In this document: positions 42,504 through 51,164 of the stretch, piece after piece
Layout: each line of letters begins with the position of its first letter
How positions within the stretch are numbered: position 1 is the first letter of the stretch
Assembly: GCA_031398055.1 (NCBI GenBank)
Contig: JANNMS010000126.1
Location: 1 to 64,000, forward strand
Reading direction: 5' to 3'
Length of the DNA stretch: 64,000 bases
Origin: M3007 sp031398055
Lineage (GTDB): Bacteria; Bacteroidota; Bacteroidia; Chitinophagales; Saprospiraceae
The notes under the pieces: generated by a model
The model's database searches: none
Told to the model about the DNA's origin: nothing
The model's input: only the letters and a program-made list of their open reading frames with translations
Made by a program: the position numbers and the translations under genes

Positions 42504-42639
42504 ACTGAAAAGGGGTAGTTTTAAAATTGTAAAAAACGAGCCGCAAATTACCCCGACCTGCTTATTTCTGCCGCGTTTTCCAAAACTAAAATGCGAATGT
42601 CTCGGCAATCCGATGACATTCGCATTTTGAAAACGTACC

Positions 42640-42690
42640 CAATTTGGGACGACCAATTACCCAATAACCAATCAACCGATAACCAATTTA
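42640..42690. repeat. Single-arm GGTTATTGG-family repeat
   Basis: ACCAATTACCCAATAACCAATCAACCGATAACC-type units lie between the SprB-repeat gene and the preceding barrel protein, with no complementary arm nearby. Confidence 0.7.
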
Positions 42691-44175
42691 CAACCTCGCC
42701 ATCACGCCCGCCGAAAAATTCATCCCGCCGATCCGGTCATTTTTTGGTGAAATGTTTCCAGCAATCGGTTTTGAAATATCCGCTGCCGCGAAAAAAGCCG
42801 CGTTTTTGCCCACCGGAACTTCCAAACGGACACCAGCCTCGGCAGTCAGCCATGTATTTTCGGAAAATTTTCCACCCTCAAAAATGCCTTTTCCGGGTTC
42901 GTGACCGGCGGTCCGGTTTGGAAAATTTCCACCGCTCGTCGCAGGGATTTTAATTTCACGATATCGATGCGCAGTTGCCGTTGCAAAATGTGCCGTCGCC
43001 CCAGCCGTCGCTCGGATTTCAACTTTTTTAAATTTTGCCAAACGGCGGTTTGCCTGAACCGGAACTGAAACCACGTCCAAATCAATCTCCGACAAATAAA
43101 TCCCGGTGAACCCGGCGAGCGCATTTCCGCCCGTGATTTCGAGCGTTTTTTCTGGGTGATAATTCGTCGAAGTGTAAACCAAACCAGTTTCCGCGCCCCA
43201 TTTTTTCTTCCGAAAACCTAGCGCCACACCGCCACCAAAACTGTTCGTTTTTTGAGAATAAGCCGCTTTGTCAAATTTTTCGTCAAATGGCGTGTTCACT
43301 TTTTGCCGAGCGGCGGTGGCATAATTTGAAATGTAAAAATGCTTTTCCTTCTTGTTTTTTACCGTCAATTTTTGGAAGTCAATATTTCTATCGTGTTGAA
43401 TTTCAGAAAGTTGTGCGCCAAAAGGCAGGAAGTTCGAGGCGTATTTTTGGAAGTCAGGATTTGCGGCAGCGGCATTTTCATTTTCTGAAAAAATGGTTTG
43501 CGCCGTCAAATTTGGGTTTTGTAAAATTTCATTTTCACTCAAATTTTCCCCGTTCAAAAGTTGATTTGCAAATTGATTTTCCCCCGAATTTTCATTTTCC
43601 AAAACAGCATTTGAAAATGAATTTGGCAAAATAGATTTCGCGGTGGCCGCCATTTTTTCAAAAACCGAACTCGGATTTTCACTGGAATTTTCAGCCGAAG
43701 CCATTTCTTTTTTGCTGGAAAATGGCGCAGTTTTTTGCTTTCCGCCCGGCAAAATATCCGCCAAATTCCAAACCAAAAGCAGGAAAATTGCCGCTTCCGC
43801 CAATTTTACAAAAAGCATCCGGCGACGGCGGCGTTCGTTTTCGTCCAATTTTTGGGACATCAAATCCCAGTGGCCGGGCTGAAAATCGGCTTCCAAATTT
43901 GCCAAACCACGCGCCACAACTTTGTCAACATCGGCCACGCCGACTGGATTTTCGATGGCATCCAATTTTTTGGAAAACAAATCCCACGACCCAGCCTCGA
44001 ACGGCACCTCAAAATTTCCCAAACTTTCGCGCACGGCCACATCCATCGGGTCGGAAATGGCCTGGCCTGCTTCCATCTTTTTGGTCAGCAAATCCCAAGT
44101 TTCCGGCTCGAACGGCACTTCCAAATTTTCGAGCGAAGACTTTATTTTTTCAAAAAAACTATCCACTTTTTTCAA
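42688..44175 (-). CDS. Inner-membrane-anchored protein with C-terminal barrel-like domain (candidate anti-sigma partner)
   Basis: A 495-residue protein. The cytoplasmic N-terminus has three copies of a helical motif spaced about 40 residues apart: LENLEVPFEPETWDLLTKKM, LGNFEVPFEAGSWDLFSKKL and LANLEADFQPGHWDLMSQKL. A basic ERRRRR stretch and one membrane segment (about 124-142) follow, then an Asn/Glu/Ser-rich linker (about 150-270) and a beta-rich C-terminal half (AALGFRKKKWGAETGLVY-like) ending in AGVMARL, as in outer-membrane barrels. It follows an ECF sigma gene by 48 bases. The architecture matches the 1778-3220 protein. It may tether the sigma factor and sense the envelope; this is inferred. 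Confidence 0.7.
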   Translation of the reverse strand: MKKVDSFFEKIKSSLENLEVPFEPETWDLLTKKMEAGQAISDPMDVAVRESLGNFEVPFEAGSWDLFSKKLDAIENPVGVADVDKVVARGLANLEADFQPGHWDLMSQKLDENERRRRRMLFVKLAEAAIFLLLVWNLADILPGGKQKTAPFSSKKEMASAENSSENPSSVFEKMAATAKSILPNSFSNAVLENENSGENQFANQLLNGENLSENEILQNPNLTAQTIFSENENAAAANPDFQKYASNFLPFGAQLSEIQHDRNIDFQKLTVKNKKEKHFYISNYATAARQKVNTPFDEKFDKAAYSQKTNSFGGGVALGFRKKKWGAETGLVYTSTNYHPEKTLEITGGNALAGFTGIYLSEIDLDVVSVPVQANRRLAKFKKVEIRATAGATAHFATATAHRYREIKIPATSGGNFPNRTAGHEPGKGIFEGGKFSENTWLTAEAGVRLEVPVGKNAAFFAAADISKPIAGNISPKNDRIGGMNFSAGVMARL

Positions 44176-44223
44176 TTAAGAATTAGGAATTAAAAATTAG
44201 AAATTTGAGATAAACGCATTTTA

Positions 44224-44793
44224 TCAATCAAACTTCATTCTTTTTTCAGTAAAATAATCCCTCAATTTGATTCTCGCCTTGACCAAATTGCTCCGGCTGG
44301 TGCTTTCCGTGATGTCGAGCGCGTCACCGATTTCTTTGTGCGAATAGCCTTCCAAAACGTATAAATTGAACACCGCACGGTAGGCTGGACTCAAAGTTTG
44401 GACAGCGACGAGGATTTCTTGTTCCGTCAAATTGGACAAAACATCCGGGTCGTCGGTGTGCAAAGTGTACACCGTGTCGAGGTCGTCGGTGCGGCGGCGG
44501 ACGGCTTTTCGGTAAAAATCAATGCAAGTATTGACCATGACCGTGCGGATCCAGGCCGTGAGCGAAGTGCCAACGGAATACCGTCCGATATTTTGAAAAA
44601 CTTTGATAAATCCTTCGTGCAACAAATCGAGGGCTTCGTCTTTCGACCCGGCGTAGCGCAGGCAGATGCCCATCATTTTGCCGTAATATTCTTTGTAAAG
44701 TTGCTGTTGTGCGCCGCGGTCTTGCCGGGCGAGCGCTGCGATGAATTGGTGTTCGGGGCTTTCGGCAGCCGCTAATTTGAATGCAATTTCCAT
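44224..44793 (-). CDS. ECF-type RNA polymerase sigma factor
   Basis: 189 residues from MEIAFKLAAAESPEH; the longer open frame upstream runs into a CACATAG repeat. Region 2 includes LYKEYYGKMMGICLRYAG, DEALDLLHEGFIKVFQNI and SLTAWIRTVMVNTCIDFYRK. Region 4 includes LSPAYRAVFNLYVLEGYSHKEIGDALDIT followed by STSRSNLVKARIKL. It is the first gene of a sigma/barrel/SprB-protein cluster and probably controls it. Confidence 0.92.
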   Translation of the reverse strand: MEIAFKLAAAESPEHQFIAALARQDRGAQQQLYKEYYGKMMGICLRYAGSKDEALDLLHEGFIKVFQNIGRYSVGTSLTAWIRTVMVNTCIDFYRKAVRRRTDDLDTVYTLHTDDPDVLSNLTEQEILVAVQTLSPAYRAVFNLYVLEGYSHKEIGDALDITESTSRSNLVKARIKLRDYFTEKRMKFD

Positions 44794-44926
44794 CTGTCGA
44801 TTTCCGCTGGTGTAAAAAAATCGGGTGAGTTGCGCCCGGTCAAAAACTGAAAACCGAAACGGTGGCCGTTCGCCGAACGCTGCCAAGATGGGTCGTTTTT
44901 TTGAAAAAAGGTTGGATGGGTAGGTT

Positions 44927-45030
44927 AAAACACATAGGCACACATAGGTTTTTTCACATAGAAAATATAGTTTTTAAAAATCTAAAACCTATGTTTTCTA
45001 TGTGAAAAAACCTATGTGCCTATGTGTTTT
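44927..45030. repeat. Inverted repeat, CACATAG family
   Basis: Arms 44927-44970 and 44984-45030 are built from ACACATAGG, CACATAGG and CACATAGAAAA units and their complements, giving a nearly perfect stem. It separates the sigma gene from the small gene upstream and overlaps that gene's stop codon. Confidence 0.9.
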
Positions 45031-45274
45031 AAATACCCAATTGCACGCTCAATTCTTCCACCGAAACGCCCCGCATTTTCGAAAGTGCCTCCAAACTTTG
45101 CTGCCGTGTCTCACCGTTTTTCTCGCTCAATCGGACGAAATTTTCTAATTTCCGCAGGCCGGTTTCCGAAATCGTGTCGTTTTTTTGTTTCTCGCTCAAA
45201 AAATTATAGAGTTTTTGGTCTGGTTCAGCCAGGATCGGTTGGGTAATTTTTTTCAGTAAAATTTTTTCTGTCAT
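45029..45274 (-). CDS. Small hypothetical protein
   Basis: An 81-residue charged, helical protein (MTEKILLKKITQPILAEPDQ ... SLEALSKMRGVSVEELSVQLGI). There is no signal peptide or membrane segment. Its C-terminal half (QQSLEALSKMRGVSVEELSVQL) looks like a short helical pair. It lies 34 bases downstream of metF on the same strand and may be co-transcribed with it. No family was recognised. Confidence 0.6.
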   Translation of the reverse strand: MTEKILLKKITQPILAEPDQKLYNFLSEKQKNDTISETGLRKLENFVRLSEKNGETRQQSLEALSKMRGVSVEELSVQLGI

Positions 45275-45308
45275 CTTTTTTTTAAAATTTTCACAAAACT
45301 AATCAAAA

Positions 45309-46269
45309 TCACGCCACGTGCCGCACGATGCTCGAAATCGTCTCCGTGTCGCCCATCGTATAATAATGTAGGCACGGCACGCCAGCGGCTTTCAATTCCT
45401 TCGATTGTTGCGCACACCATTCGATTCCGACCTGCCGAACGGCCTCGTCGTCCTTCGCATTTTGGACGGCATGGACAAAATCGGGCGGGAAATTGAGGAA
45501 AAATTTGCGCGGCAGCGCGTTCAATTGGTACTTTTTGGTCAATGGTTTCAGCCCTGGAACAATCGGGGCTTCGATGCCGATGGCTCGGCAGGCGGCCACG
45601 AATTCAAAGAATTTCGAGTTGTCAAAAAACATCTGGGGTCACGATGTAATCCGCCCCGGCGTCGATTTTTTGTTTGATAAAATGCAGGTCGTTTTCGAGG
45701 TTCGGGGCTTCAAAATGTTTCTCCGGATAGCCCGCGATGCCGATGCAAAAATCGGATTTGTCGCCATTCGTGATGCTCGAATCGAGGTAAATTCCATGGT
45801 TCATCTGGTCAATTTGTTTGACCAAATCGATGGCAAATTTGTGGCCGTCGGGTTCTGGGTAAAATTTATCTTCAAATTGCCGGGCATCGCCACGCAGCGC
45901 GAGTACGTTGTTTATGCCCAAAAAATTGAGGTCAATCAGCGCATTTTCAGTTTCATCTTTTGTAAAACCACCACAAATCAGGTGCGGCACGGCGTCCACG
46001 CCAGCATATTTGTGCATAATTGCGGCGCAAATCCCGACCGTGCCGGGACGTTTTCGGATGGCCGCTTTTTCATAATATCCGCTCGGTCTTTTCATATAAA
46101 CAAAGTCCTCACGGTGGTAAGTCACGTCAATAAATGGAGGTTTGAACTCCATCAAAGCATCGAGCGACGAAAAAATGGACGACATCGAAGCACCTTTCAA
46201 CGGCGGAAGGATTTCAAACGAAATCAGCGTTTTACCTTTGGCTTTCTTAAAACGTTCTGTTACTTTCAT
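45309..46269 (-). pseudogene. metF: Methylenetetrahydrofolate reductase, interrupted by a frameshift
   Basis: Two adjacent frames together make a full MetF of about 318 residues, which reduces methylene-THF to methyl-THF for methionine synthesis. The first frame (46269 to 45622) has FEILPPLKG, IDVTYHRED, NVLALRGD and ends ADYIVTPDVF. The second (45632 to 45309) continues with MFFDNSKFFEFV and YQLNALPRKFF. Removing one base from the run of four G at 45635-45638 (CCCC on the coding strand) restores a typical IVTQMFFDN junction. It is either a sequencing/assembly error, a recent mutation or, less likely, a programmed shift. Confidence 0.85.
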
Positions 46270-46337
46270 CTTTTTTTGGAATGATGATTGAAATTTTGCA
46301 CAAAGATTGAGTAATTTTTTTGCTCAAAAAAGGAAAT

Positions 46338-46397
46338 GGAGGGCGGAATTTATTCCGCCTTTTCAAAAAAACGAGGCGGAATAAATTCCGCCCTCCA
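46338..46397. repeat. Inverted repeat, GGCGGAATTTATTCCGCC family
   Basis: GGAGGGCGGAATTTATTCCGCC and its reverse complement are separated by a 16-base loop. The second arm ends six bases before the PhyH-type gene's ATG, so the ribosome-binding region lies within or beside a strong hairpin. Confidence 0.9.
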
Positions 46398-46403
46398 AAA
46401 ATT

Positions 46404-47378
46404 ATGCTGAATAAACTCTTCGAAAAATACACCGGAGTCCTCCGAAACTTCAAATTGGTGTACGTCGTCCACAACTTTTTGAACCGCCGGAAATTGGCGG
46501 CCAACCGCAAGTTGTACCAAAAATTTGGCCTGAAAAAAAGCATCCTCGCACCCCTCGGCAGCAAGGATTTTCGGGGAAAAAACTTCGATGAAATCCCTTG
46601 GCTCGACCAATCCGATGCGCTCAAAAAATTGGCGCAACATCCTGATTTTCAGAAATTTAGCGAAAAAAATCAAGCCGCCATCCGGCATTTTGTCGATGAA
46701 GGTTACCTCGTTTTGGAAAATTTTTACACCGAAAAAGAGGTCGCGGATTTGAATTTGGAAATTGAAAATTTGTTAAAATCTGGGAAGGCAACTTTCAATT
46801 ACACGGGTCGGAAAATCATGGAATTGCCCAAAATTTCAGACATGGCCGATTGCCAATTTTTCAAAAATCAGGAACTGCTGCAACTGTTGGGTTTTTTGTT
46901 GGGTCGGAAAGTTGTGCCTTTTCATTCCATCAATTTTATAAAAGGCAGCGAGCAGCGGGCGCACTCCGATTCGATTCACATGACCACCGCGCCGGAAGGT
47001 TTTTTGATTGCGACTTGGACGGCTTTGGAAGCGACTTCGTCAGAAAATGGCGCGTTGATTATTTACCCGAAAAGCCACCGTTTGCCCTATTTGATGACGC
47101 CGGATTACGATTCTGGCAATACTTTTTTGACCATCGGTAACGACTCGAACGCCAAATACGAGGACAAAATCGAAGAAATTTTACAGGAAAATCATTTTGA
47201 AAAACGCTATTTCAATGCAAAACCGGGCGACGTTTTGATTTGGCACGCGAACCTGATTCACGGCGGCGGGGCGATTGGAAATCCCAATTTGACGCGAAAA
47301 AGTATGGTGAACCACTATTTTGGGGAGGGCGTGATTTGTTATCATGAAATTTCGCAGCGGCCTGCGATTTTGGGGTGA
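46404..47378 (+). CDS. Phytanoyl-CoA dioxygenase (PhyH) family oxygenase
   Basis: 324 residues from MLNKLFEKYTGVLR; an earlier Met is inside a repeat. It is a non-haem iron, 2-oxoglutarate-dependent dioxygenase. The double-stranded beta-helix has the metal motif His-X-Asp in AHSDSIHM (about 196-203), the distal His in WHANLIHGGG (about 288) and a following Arg in NLTRKSMVNHY for 2-oxoglutarate. An N-terminal helical region of about 80 residues precedes it. The substrate cannot be told from the sequence; small metabolites or lipids are typical for the family. It is divergent from metF. Confidence 0.85.
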   Translation: MLNKLFEKYTGVLRNFKLVYVVHNFLNRRKLAANRKLYQKFGLKKSILAPLGSKDFRGKNFDEIPWLDQSDALKKLAQHPDFQKFSEKNQAAIRHFVDEGYLVLENFYTEKEVADLNLEIENLLKSGKATFNYTGRKIMELPKISDMADCQFFKNQELLQLLGFLLGRKVVPFHSINFIKGSEQRAHSDSIHMTTAPEGFLIATWTALEATSSENGALIIYPKSHRLPYLMTPDYDSGNTFLTIGNDSNAKYEDKIEEILQENHFEKRYFNAKPGDVLIWHANLIHGGGAIGNPNLTRKSMVNHYFGEGVICYHEISQRPAILG

Positions 47379-47476
47379 TAGATAAAAATGGATAAATATA
47401 TTATTTGTCATTTCCACGACTGGCAGCAAAACGTAGGTGTTTTACTTTGCCCCCTAATTCTAAAAAAAATTGCGTC

Positions 47477-48163
47477 ATGAAAGAGTATTACATCAACCAA
47501 AACGGTAAGCAAGAAGGACCATTAACCTTTGAAGAGTTGCAAAAAATCAAAATCAATTCCACGGCAATGGTTTGGCACGAGGGATTAAATGAATGGGTTC
47601 TGGCCACCGAAATTCCTGAAATAAATGAAATTGCGAAAAAAACTCCGCCGCCATTACCAAAGCAATCAAATCCATTGCCTGTTCAAAATATTAGAAGTGT
47701 GAACCATGATTTTTCAAAATCAAAAAGGAAGCCATTGCCATGGTTAATTATTATTGTGCTTGCTATTTTGACCATGTTTTTCATTTTTAAATATAAAGAA
47801 CAAAGAAGTTTTTCACAAAATCTTGCCAGTTTCGTGGATGTTCAACAAGAGCAAAAGGCGAGGGATAGACAAAATATCAGGCAAATGGTAAATGCAAGTG
47901 TCGGTAAATTTAAAAGAATATTTTTAGGTGGAATTACTGATTGCGAAATTAGATTGACAAATAACTCTGATTACACGCTTGATTTTGTTGAAGTCAGAGT
48001 TGATTATATCAGAAAAAACGGTACGATTTGGCAAAGTTCGAGAGTGGTTTTTATAGATGTTGCTCCAAGAGCAATTTTGGGGTTGCATGCTCCGAACAGT
48101 GAAATGGGGGCAGAAGTAAATTGCGAAATTGTAGAAATTAAATCTTCGGAACTTGGTCTTTGA
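47477..48163 (+). CDS. GYF_2 (DUF4339) domain membrane protein
   Basis: 228 residues from MKEYYINQNGKQEGP. The N-terminal GYF_2 domain (about 1-50) shows GPLTFEELQKI and VWHEGLNEWVLATEIPE. A Pro-rich linker (TPPPLPKQ), one membrane helix (about 94-113, LPWLIIIVLAILTMFFIF) and a C-terminal domain with TNNSDYTLDFVEVRVDYI follow. The latter resembles beta-sandwich domains outside the membrane. The GYF_2 domain probably binds a proline-rich partner in the cytoplasm. It uses fewer GC-rich codons than its neighbours. It is not in an operon and ends at a bidirectional terminator. Confidence 0.8.
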   Translation: MKEYYINQNGKQEGPLTFEELQKIKINSTAMVWHEGLNEWVLATEIPEINEIAKKTPPPLPKQSNPLPVQNIRSVNHDFSKSKRKPLPWLIIIVLAILTMFFIFKYKEQRSFSQNLASFVDVQQEQKARDRQNIRQMVNASVGKFKRIFLGGITDCEIRLTNNSDYTLDFVEVRVDYIRKNGTIWQSSRVVFIDVAPRAILGLHAPNSEMGAEVNCEIVEIKSSELGL

Positions 48164-48182
48164 CAAGAATATTGTTGAAAAA

Positions 48183-48217
48183 AAGCGGCCTGCGGCAAAT
48201 TCTGCCGCAGGCCGCTT
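48183..48217. terminator. Strong bidirectional terminator
   Basis: A perfect 15-base stem (AAGCGGCCTGCGGCA at 48183-48197 and its complement at 48203-48217) with loop AATTC. A T-rich tract follows on the plus strand (CACTTTTTT) and an A-rich flank on the left gives T on the minus strand. It separates two convergent genes. Confidence 0.92.
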
Positions 48218-48242
48218 CACTTTTTTACCAGTTTTGCAGAAA

Positions 48243-48890
48243 TTATTTCAAGAAAAAATTCCAGTGGCAGCGGAGATAAATTCCGGGTCTGGCATCCTCG
48301 AAAACCCGCCCATTGTACACAAAATCGGGGAAAGTACCCTGCAAACCCAGTTCAAAAATGAAAGAACTGCCCTTCCTATTTTCTTTGAAAGTCTCCATCG
48401 CCCAGCCGAGTGAAGCATAAGTGGTCTTGAAATTTCCAAACAAATGATTTGCTCGGACGGCCACGCCGTGTGCCCGGACTTTGTTCCTTTTTTTCTTTTC
48501 CTTCAAAAAACGGTTGTTGAAAAAAGTGTAGCCCGCACCAAAAAGAAAGCCCGATTCGATGGATTCCAGTTCCAAATCTTGGCCATCGTCCGAAAAAATG
48601 GCCACCCCGGCACTGCCAATACTCGCCTCGACCACATTTTTTGGGTTGACATAATATCGAAACGGCACAGCAAAACCATTGAAAATTGAAATTCCGATGC
48701 CCAATTTTCCGCCGTAATCATCGTATTCCGAGGCATCGAAAGGCAAACGAAGGGCGGGTGGGGCAGTGAGTTTTGTTGATTTTGAAACCTCCTTTTTGGA
48801 CAAAAAACTTTTCGAATCGGCAATCAATTGCGCGTTCAAACTTGTCCAAAAGCAAAAAAATAGGGCTGTGAAAGTTGAGATTTTTTTCAT
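48243..48890 (-). CDS. Hypothetical exported beta-barrel-like protein
   Basis: A 215-residue protein with a signal peptide (1-20, ending SLNAQ). The mature part alternates hydrophobic and polar residues (KLGIGISIFNGFAVPFRYYV, SGFLFGAGYTFFNNRF and GWAMETFKENRK) and ends in an aromatic residue-rich strand (GIYLRCHWNFFLK), as in small outer-membrane barrels. It is probably an outer-membrane protein of unknown role. It is a single gene with a terminator on its 3' side. Confidence 0.7.
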   Translation of the reverse strand: MKKISTFTALFFCFWTSLNAQLIADSKSFLSKKEVSKSTKLTAPPALRLPFDASEYDDYGGKLGIGISIFNGFAVPFRYYVNPKNVVEASIGSAGVAIFSDDGQDLELESIESGFLFGAGYTFFNNRFLKEKKKRNKVRAHGVAVRANHLFGNFKTTYASLGWAMETFKENRKGSSFIFELGLQGTFPDFVYNGRVFEDARPGIYLRCHWNFFLK

Positions 48891-48924
48891 TTTTTGATAT
48901 TGATTTGATTTTGATAAATTTTTT

Positions 48925-49500
48925 TCAGGTCAATTTTACTCGTTTATAAATTTCTCCCAACTCAAATTTAATATTGAATTTTGGTAGGTCAATCAAATCG
49001 CTGGCTTCTGTCAGGTGCAGCCCCCGCGCCCATTGCCCGTTTTCATTGCGGACGTGGAGTTCGGCGAGCATTTCGTCTTGGTCAATGATGAGATAGTACC
49101 ACATCGAAGGGATTTCGAGGTATTCTTTGCGTTTTTTGATGCGGTCGCGGGTTTTTGAATCTTTGGAAGCCACCTCAACCATCATCACCGGGTGTTTGAC
49201 AATGTAATCGTCTTCGTCGTCCACGTCCGGCGCGACCACCAAATCAGGGTAGCGATAAATGCCGTTCGGAACGACCTCCGCTTTCACGTCGTGGCTGAAA
49301 ACCTCGAACCTTTTTTCGATGAGTGGGTCGTCAATTAATTTCAAGATATTTTTGGCAATCTTGTTTGCTCGTTTTGCTTCACCTGCCATTGGTATTAGTT
49401 TTCCGTAGTAAAATTCATGGCGTATTTCGGAGTGTTTCTCCAATTCCAGCCACTCGGCGACGGAGTAAATTTTTTCAGAAATTTCGAGAGTCGTCGTCAT
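48925..49500 (-). CDS. Uma2 (DUF820) family PD-(D/E)XK nuclease-like protein
   Basis: 191 residues from MTTTLEISEKIYSVAEWL. Uma2 blocks: HEFYYGKLIPMAGEAKRANKI, YRYPDLVVAPDVDD with the metal-binding Asp, HPVMMVEVASKDSKTRDRIKK with Glu and Lys, and MWYYLIIDQDEMLAEL. It is closer to the common short Uma2 type, like the 63092-63700 protein. A well-placed promoter lies directly upstream, overlapping the ftsZ terminator, so it is likely a separate transcription unit. Confidence 0.88.
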   Translation of the reverse strand: MTTTLEISEKIYSVAEWLELEKHSEIRHEFYYGKLIPMAGEAKRANKIAKNILKLIDDPLIEKRFEVFSHDVKAEVVPNGIYRYPDLVVAPDVDDEDDYIVKHPVMMVEVASKDSKTRDRIKKRKEYLEIPSMWYYLIIDQDEMLAELHVRNENGQWARGLHLTEASDLIDLPKFNIKFELGEIYKRVKLT

Positions 49501-49520
49501 TTTTTCCTTCAATTTTTTTA

Positions 49521-49554
49521 CAAAAGTAGTCTTGGCTTGGCGGTTTTTTTCAAA
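49521..49554 (-). promoter_or_regulatory. Bacteroidota-type promoter for the Uma2 gene
   Basis: The minus strand has TTTG (49554-49551), a 22-base spacer and TACTTTTG (49528-49521), about 20 bases before the start at 49500. Confidence 0.5.
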
Positions 49555-49556
49555 AA

Positions 49557-49588
49557 AAAATCCTATTTTTTGGTAAAAATAGGATTTT
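49557..49588 (-). terminator. Rho-independent terminator of ftsZ
   Basis: AAAATCCTATTTTT (49557-49570) pairs with AAAAATAGGATTTT (49575-49588) around loop TGGT, and the minus strand continues with a T run. It lies directly after the ftsZ stop. Confidence 0.85.
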
Positions 49589-49593
49589 GAAAT

Positions 49594-51069
49594 TTAATCT
49601 ACGGTTTCATGTAAAAATGAATTGCCAGTCATTCTGACTTCCGGTTCATCTTCCAAATTGATAGTCCAACCCGACATTTCATTTGAAGAAGAATCCAAAA
49701 CGTGGTCGAGGCTGATATTTCGGCGCAAATACGCCGGTTGATTTTCCAAATCAATGACCGTTTGCGGCGACGAAAGTTTGACGATGTTGAGTTGGCGGTT
49801 TCGTGCTTCCTCTTTTTTGCGGAGGATTTCCTCGTTTTTCCGGCGGCGTTCGAGTTCCTCTTTTTCACGTTCTTCTTTTGTCAAAAAAGAATCGAAACCG
49901 TTGCCAGTTTTGCGAAGATGCGCGACCGTTTCCCGGACATCAAACTCAAATTCGAGTGGCGTGCCAGCCTTTCCCACCGCCGGGGTTTCCATTTTTTCAG
50001 ACGTGATGTCCGAAAGAGAAGGCGCCTGCTTTTTTACAAAATCGTCGAGGTGAACGCGGTGGTTGACCGGACGGGTTTCGGTGCGAAGACCCGGAATCGG
50101 CGGGCGTTTTTCGGATTGTTCAAAACCGGTGGCGATGATGGTCACCGCGATTTTGTCGCCCAAACGCTCGTCGTAGCAATTGCCCCAAATCAAATTCGCG
50201 CTCGCTCCGGCCTCTTCTTGGACAAATTCTGTGATTTCAAAAATCTCGTCCATCGTCGCTTCTTTTGCCCCGGAAGTGATGTTGACGAGGATGTTTTTTG
50301 CCCCACGAATATTGTTATCTTCCAAAAGTGGCGAATTCAACGCTTGGTCAACCGCAATCCGGGCGCGGCTTTCGCCTTCGGCGACGGCAGTCCCCATGAT
50401 TGCAACACCGCTGTCGCGCATCACCGTGTTCACGTCCTCGAAATCCACGTTGACGTAACCGGGGACGGTAATGATTTCGGCGATGCCTTTCGCAGCCGTG
50501 CACAAAATGTTATCGGCGTTTGAAAATGCTTGCGAAATCGAGAGATTTCCGTGGATCGTCCGCAGTTTGTCGTTCGAAACGACGACGAGGCAATCCACGT
50601 TTTTTTGGAGTTCGGCGAGGCCTTCGTAACCGTTCGTCACCCGCGTCCGACCTTCAAAAGTGAACGGCAAAGTGACAATTCCGACTGTCAAAATACCCAT
50701 TTCACGCGCAGTTTTGGCAATAATCGGAGCCGCGCCGGTGCCCGTTCCGCCACCCATTCCGGCGGTGATGAAGACCATTTTGGTGTTGTTTTCCAAAAAA
50801 CGGGTCACGTCCGTGATGCTTTCGATGCAAGCGCGTTTGCCGACATCGGGTTTCGAACCCGCACCGCGGCCTTCGGTCAAAGAATATCCGAGTTGGATGC
50901 GCGTCGGGACGGGGGAAAGGTTCATCGCCTGCGCGTCGGTGTTGCAAATGGCGTAGTCCACGCCGACGATACCCTGTTTAAACATGTGGGTCACGGCATT
51001 GCTTCCGCCGCCGCCGACACCAATTATTTTAATGATGGAGGGTTCTTCCGAAAAATTTTCGAACAACAT
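49594..51069 (-). CDS. ftsZ: Cell division protein FtsZ
   Basis: A 491-residue tubulin-like GTPase that forms the division ring. The core (1-320) shows GVGGGGSNAVTHM, the GTP-binding signature GMGGGTGTGAAP near 105, and the T7-loop region NVDFEDVNTVM near 210. A long linker follows (about 330-460) with an Arg/Glu-rich helical segment (KEEREKEELERRRKNEE). The C-terminal tail ending SFLHETVD matches the SFLHDNVD type of Bacteroidota FtsZ. It is the last gene of the dcw cluster, with a terminator at 49557. Confidence 0.97.
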   Translation of the reverse strand: MLFENFSEEPSIIKIIGVGGGGSNAVTHMFKQGIVGVDYAICNTDAQAMNLSPVPTRIQLGYSLTEGRGAGSKPDVGKRACIESITDVTRFLENNTKMVFITAGMGGGTGTGAAPIIAKTAREMGILTVGIVTLPFTFEGRTRVTNGYEGLAELQKNVDCLVVVSNDKLRTIHGNLSISQAFSNADNILCTAAKGIAEIITVPGYVNVDFEDVNTVMRDSGVAIMGTAVAEGESRARIAVDQALNSPLLEDNNIRGAKNILVNITSGAKEATMDEIFEITEFVQEEAGASANLIWGNCYDERLGDKIAVTIIATGFEQSEKRPPIPGLRTETRPVNHRVHLDDFVKKQAPSLSDITSEKMETPAVGKAGTPLEFEFDVRETVAHLRKTGNGFDSFLTKEEREKEELERRRKNEEILRKKEEARNRQLNIVKLSSPQTVIDLENQPAYLRRNISLDHVLDSSSNEMSGWTINLEDEPEVRMTGNSFLHETVD

Positions 51070-51164
51070 AATTCCTCTTTTTAGTGGTTAGTAAATAGCG
51101 TTTTCACTCAATTTGAAAAAACTTTGGGGTTTTGGATTTTCTGGATTTGACATTTTTAAAAATG

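Noticed and set aside
44794..44943. N-terminal extension of the second ECF sigma factor (MCLCVLTYPS...)
   Set aside because: The extension is read from a CACATAG repeat and has no sigma homology; MEIAFKLAAAES fits the usual start.
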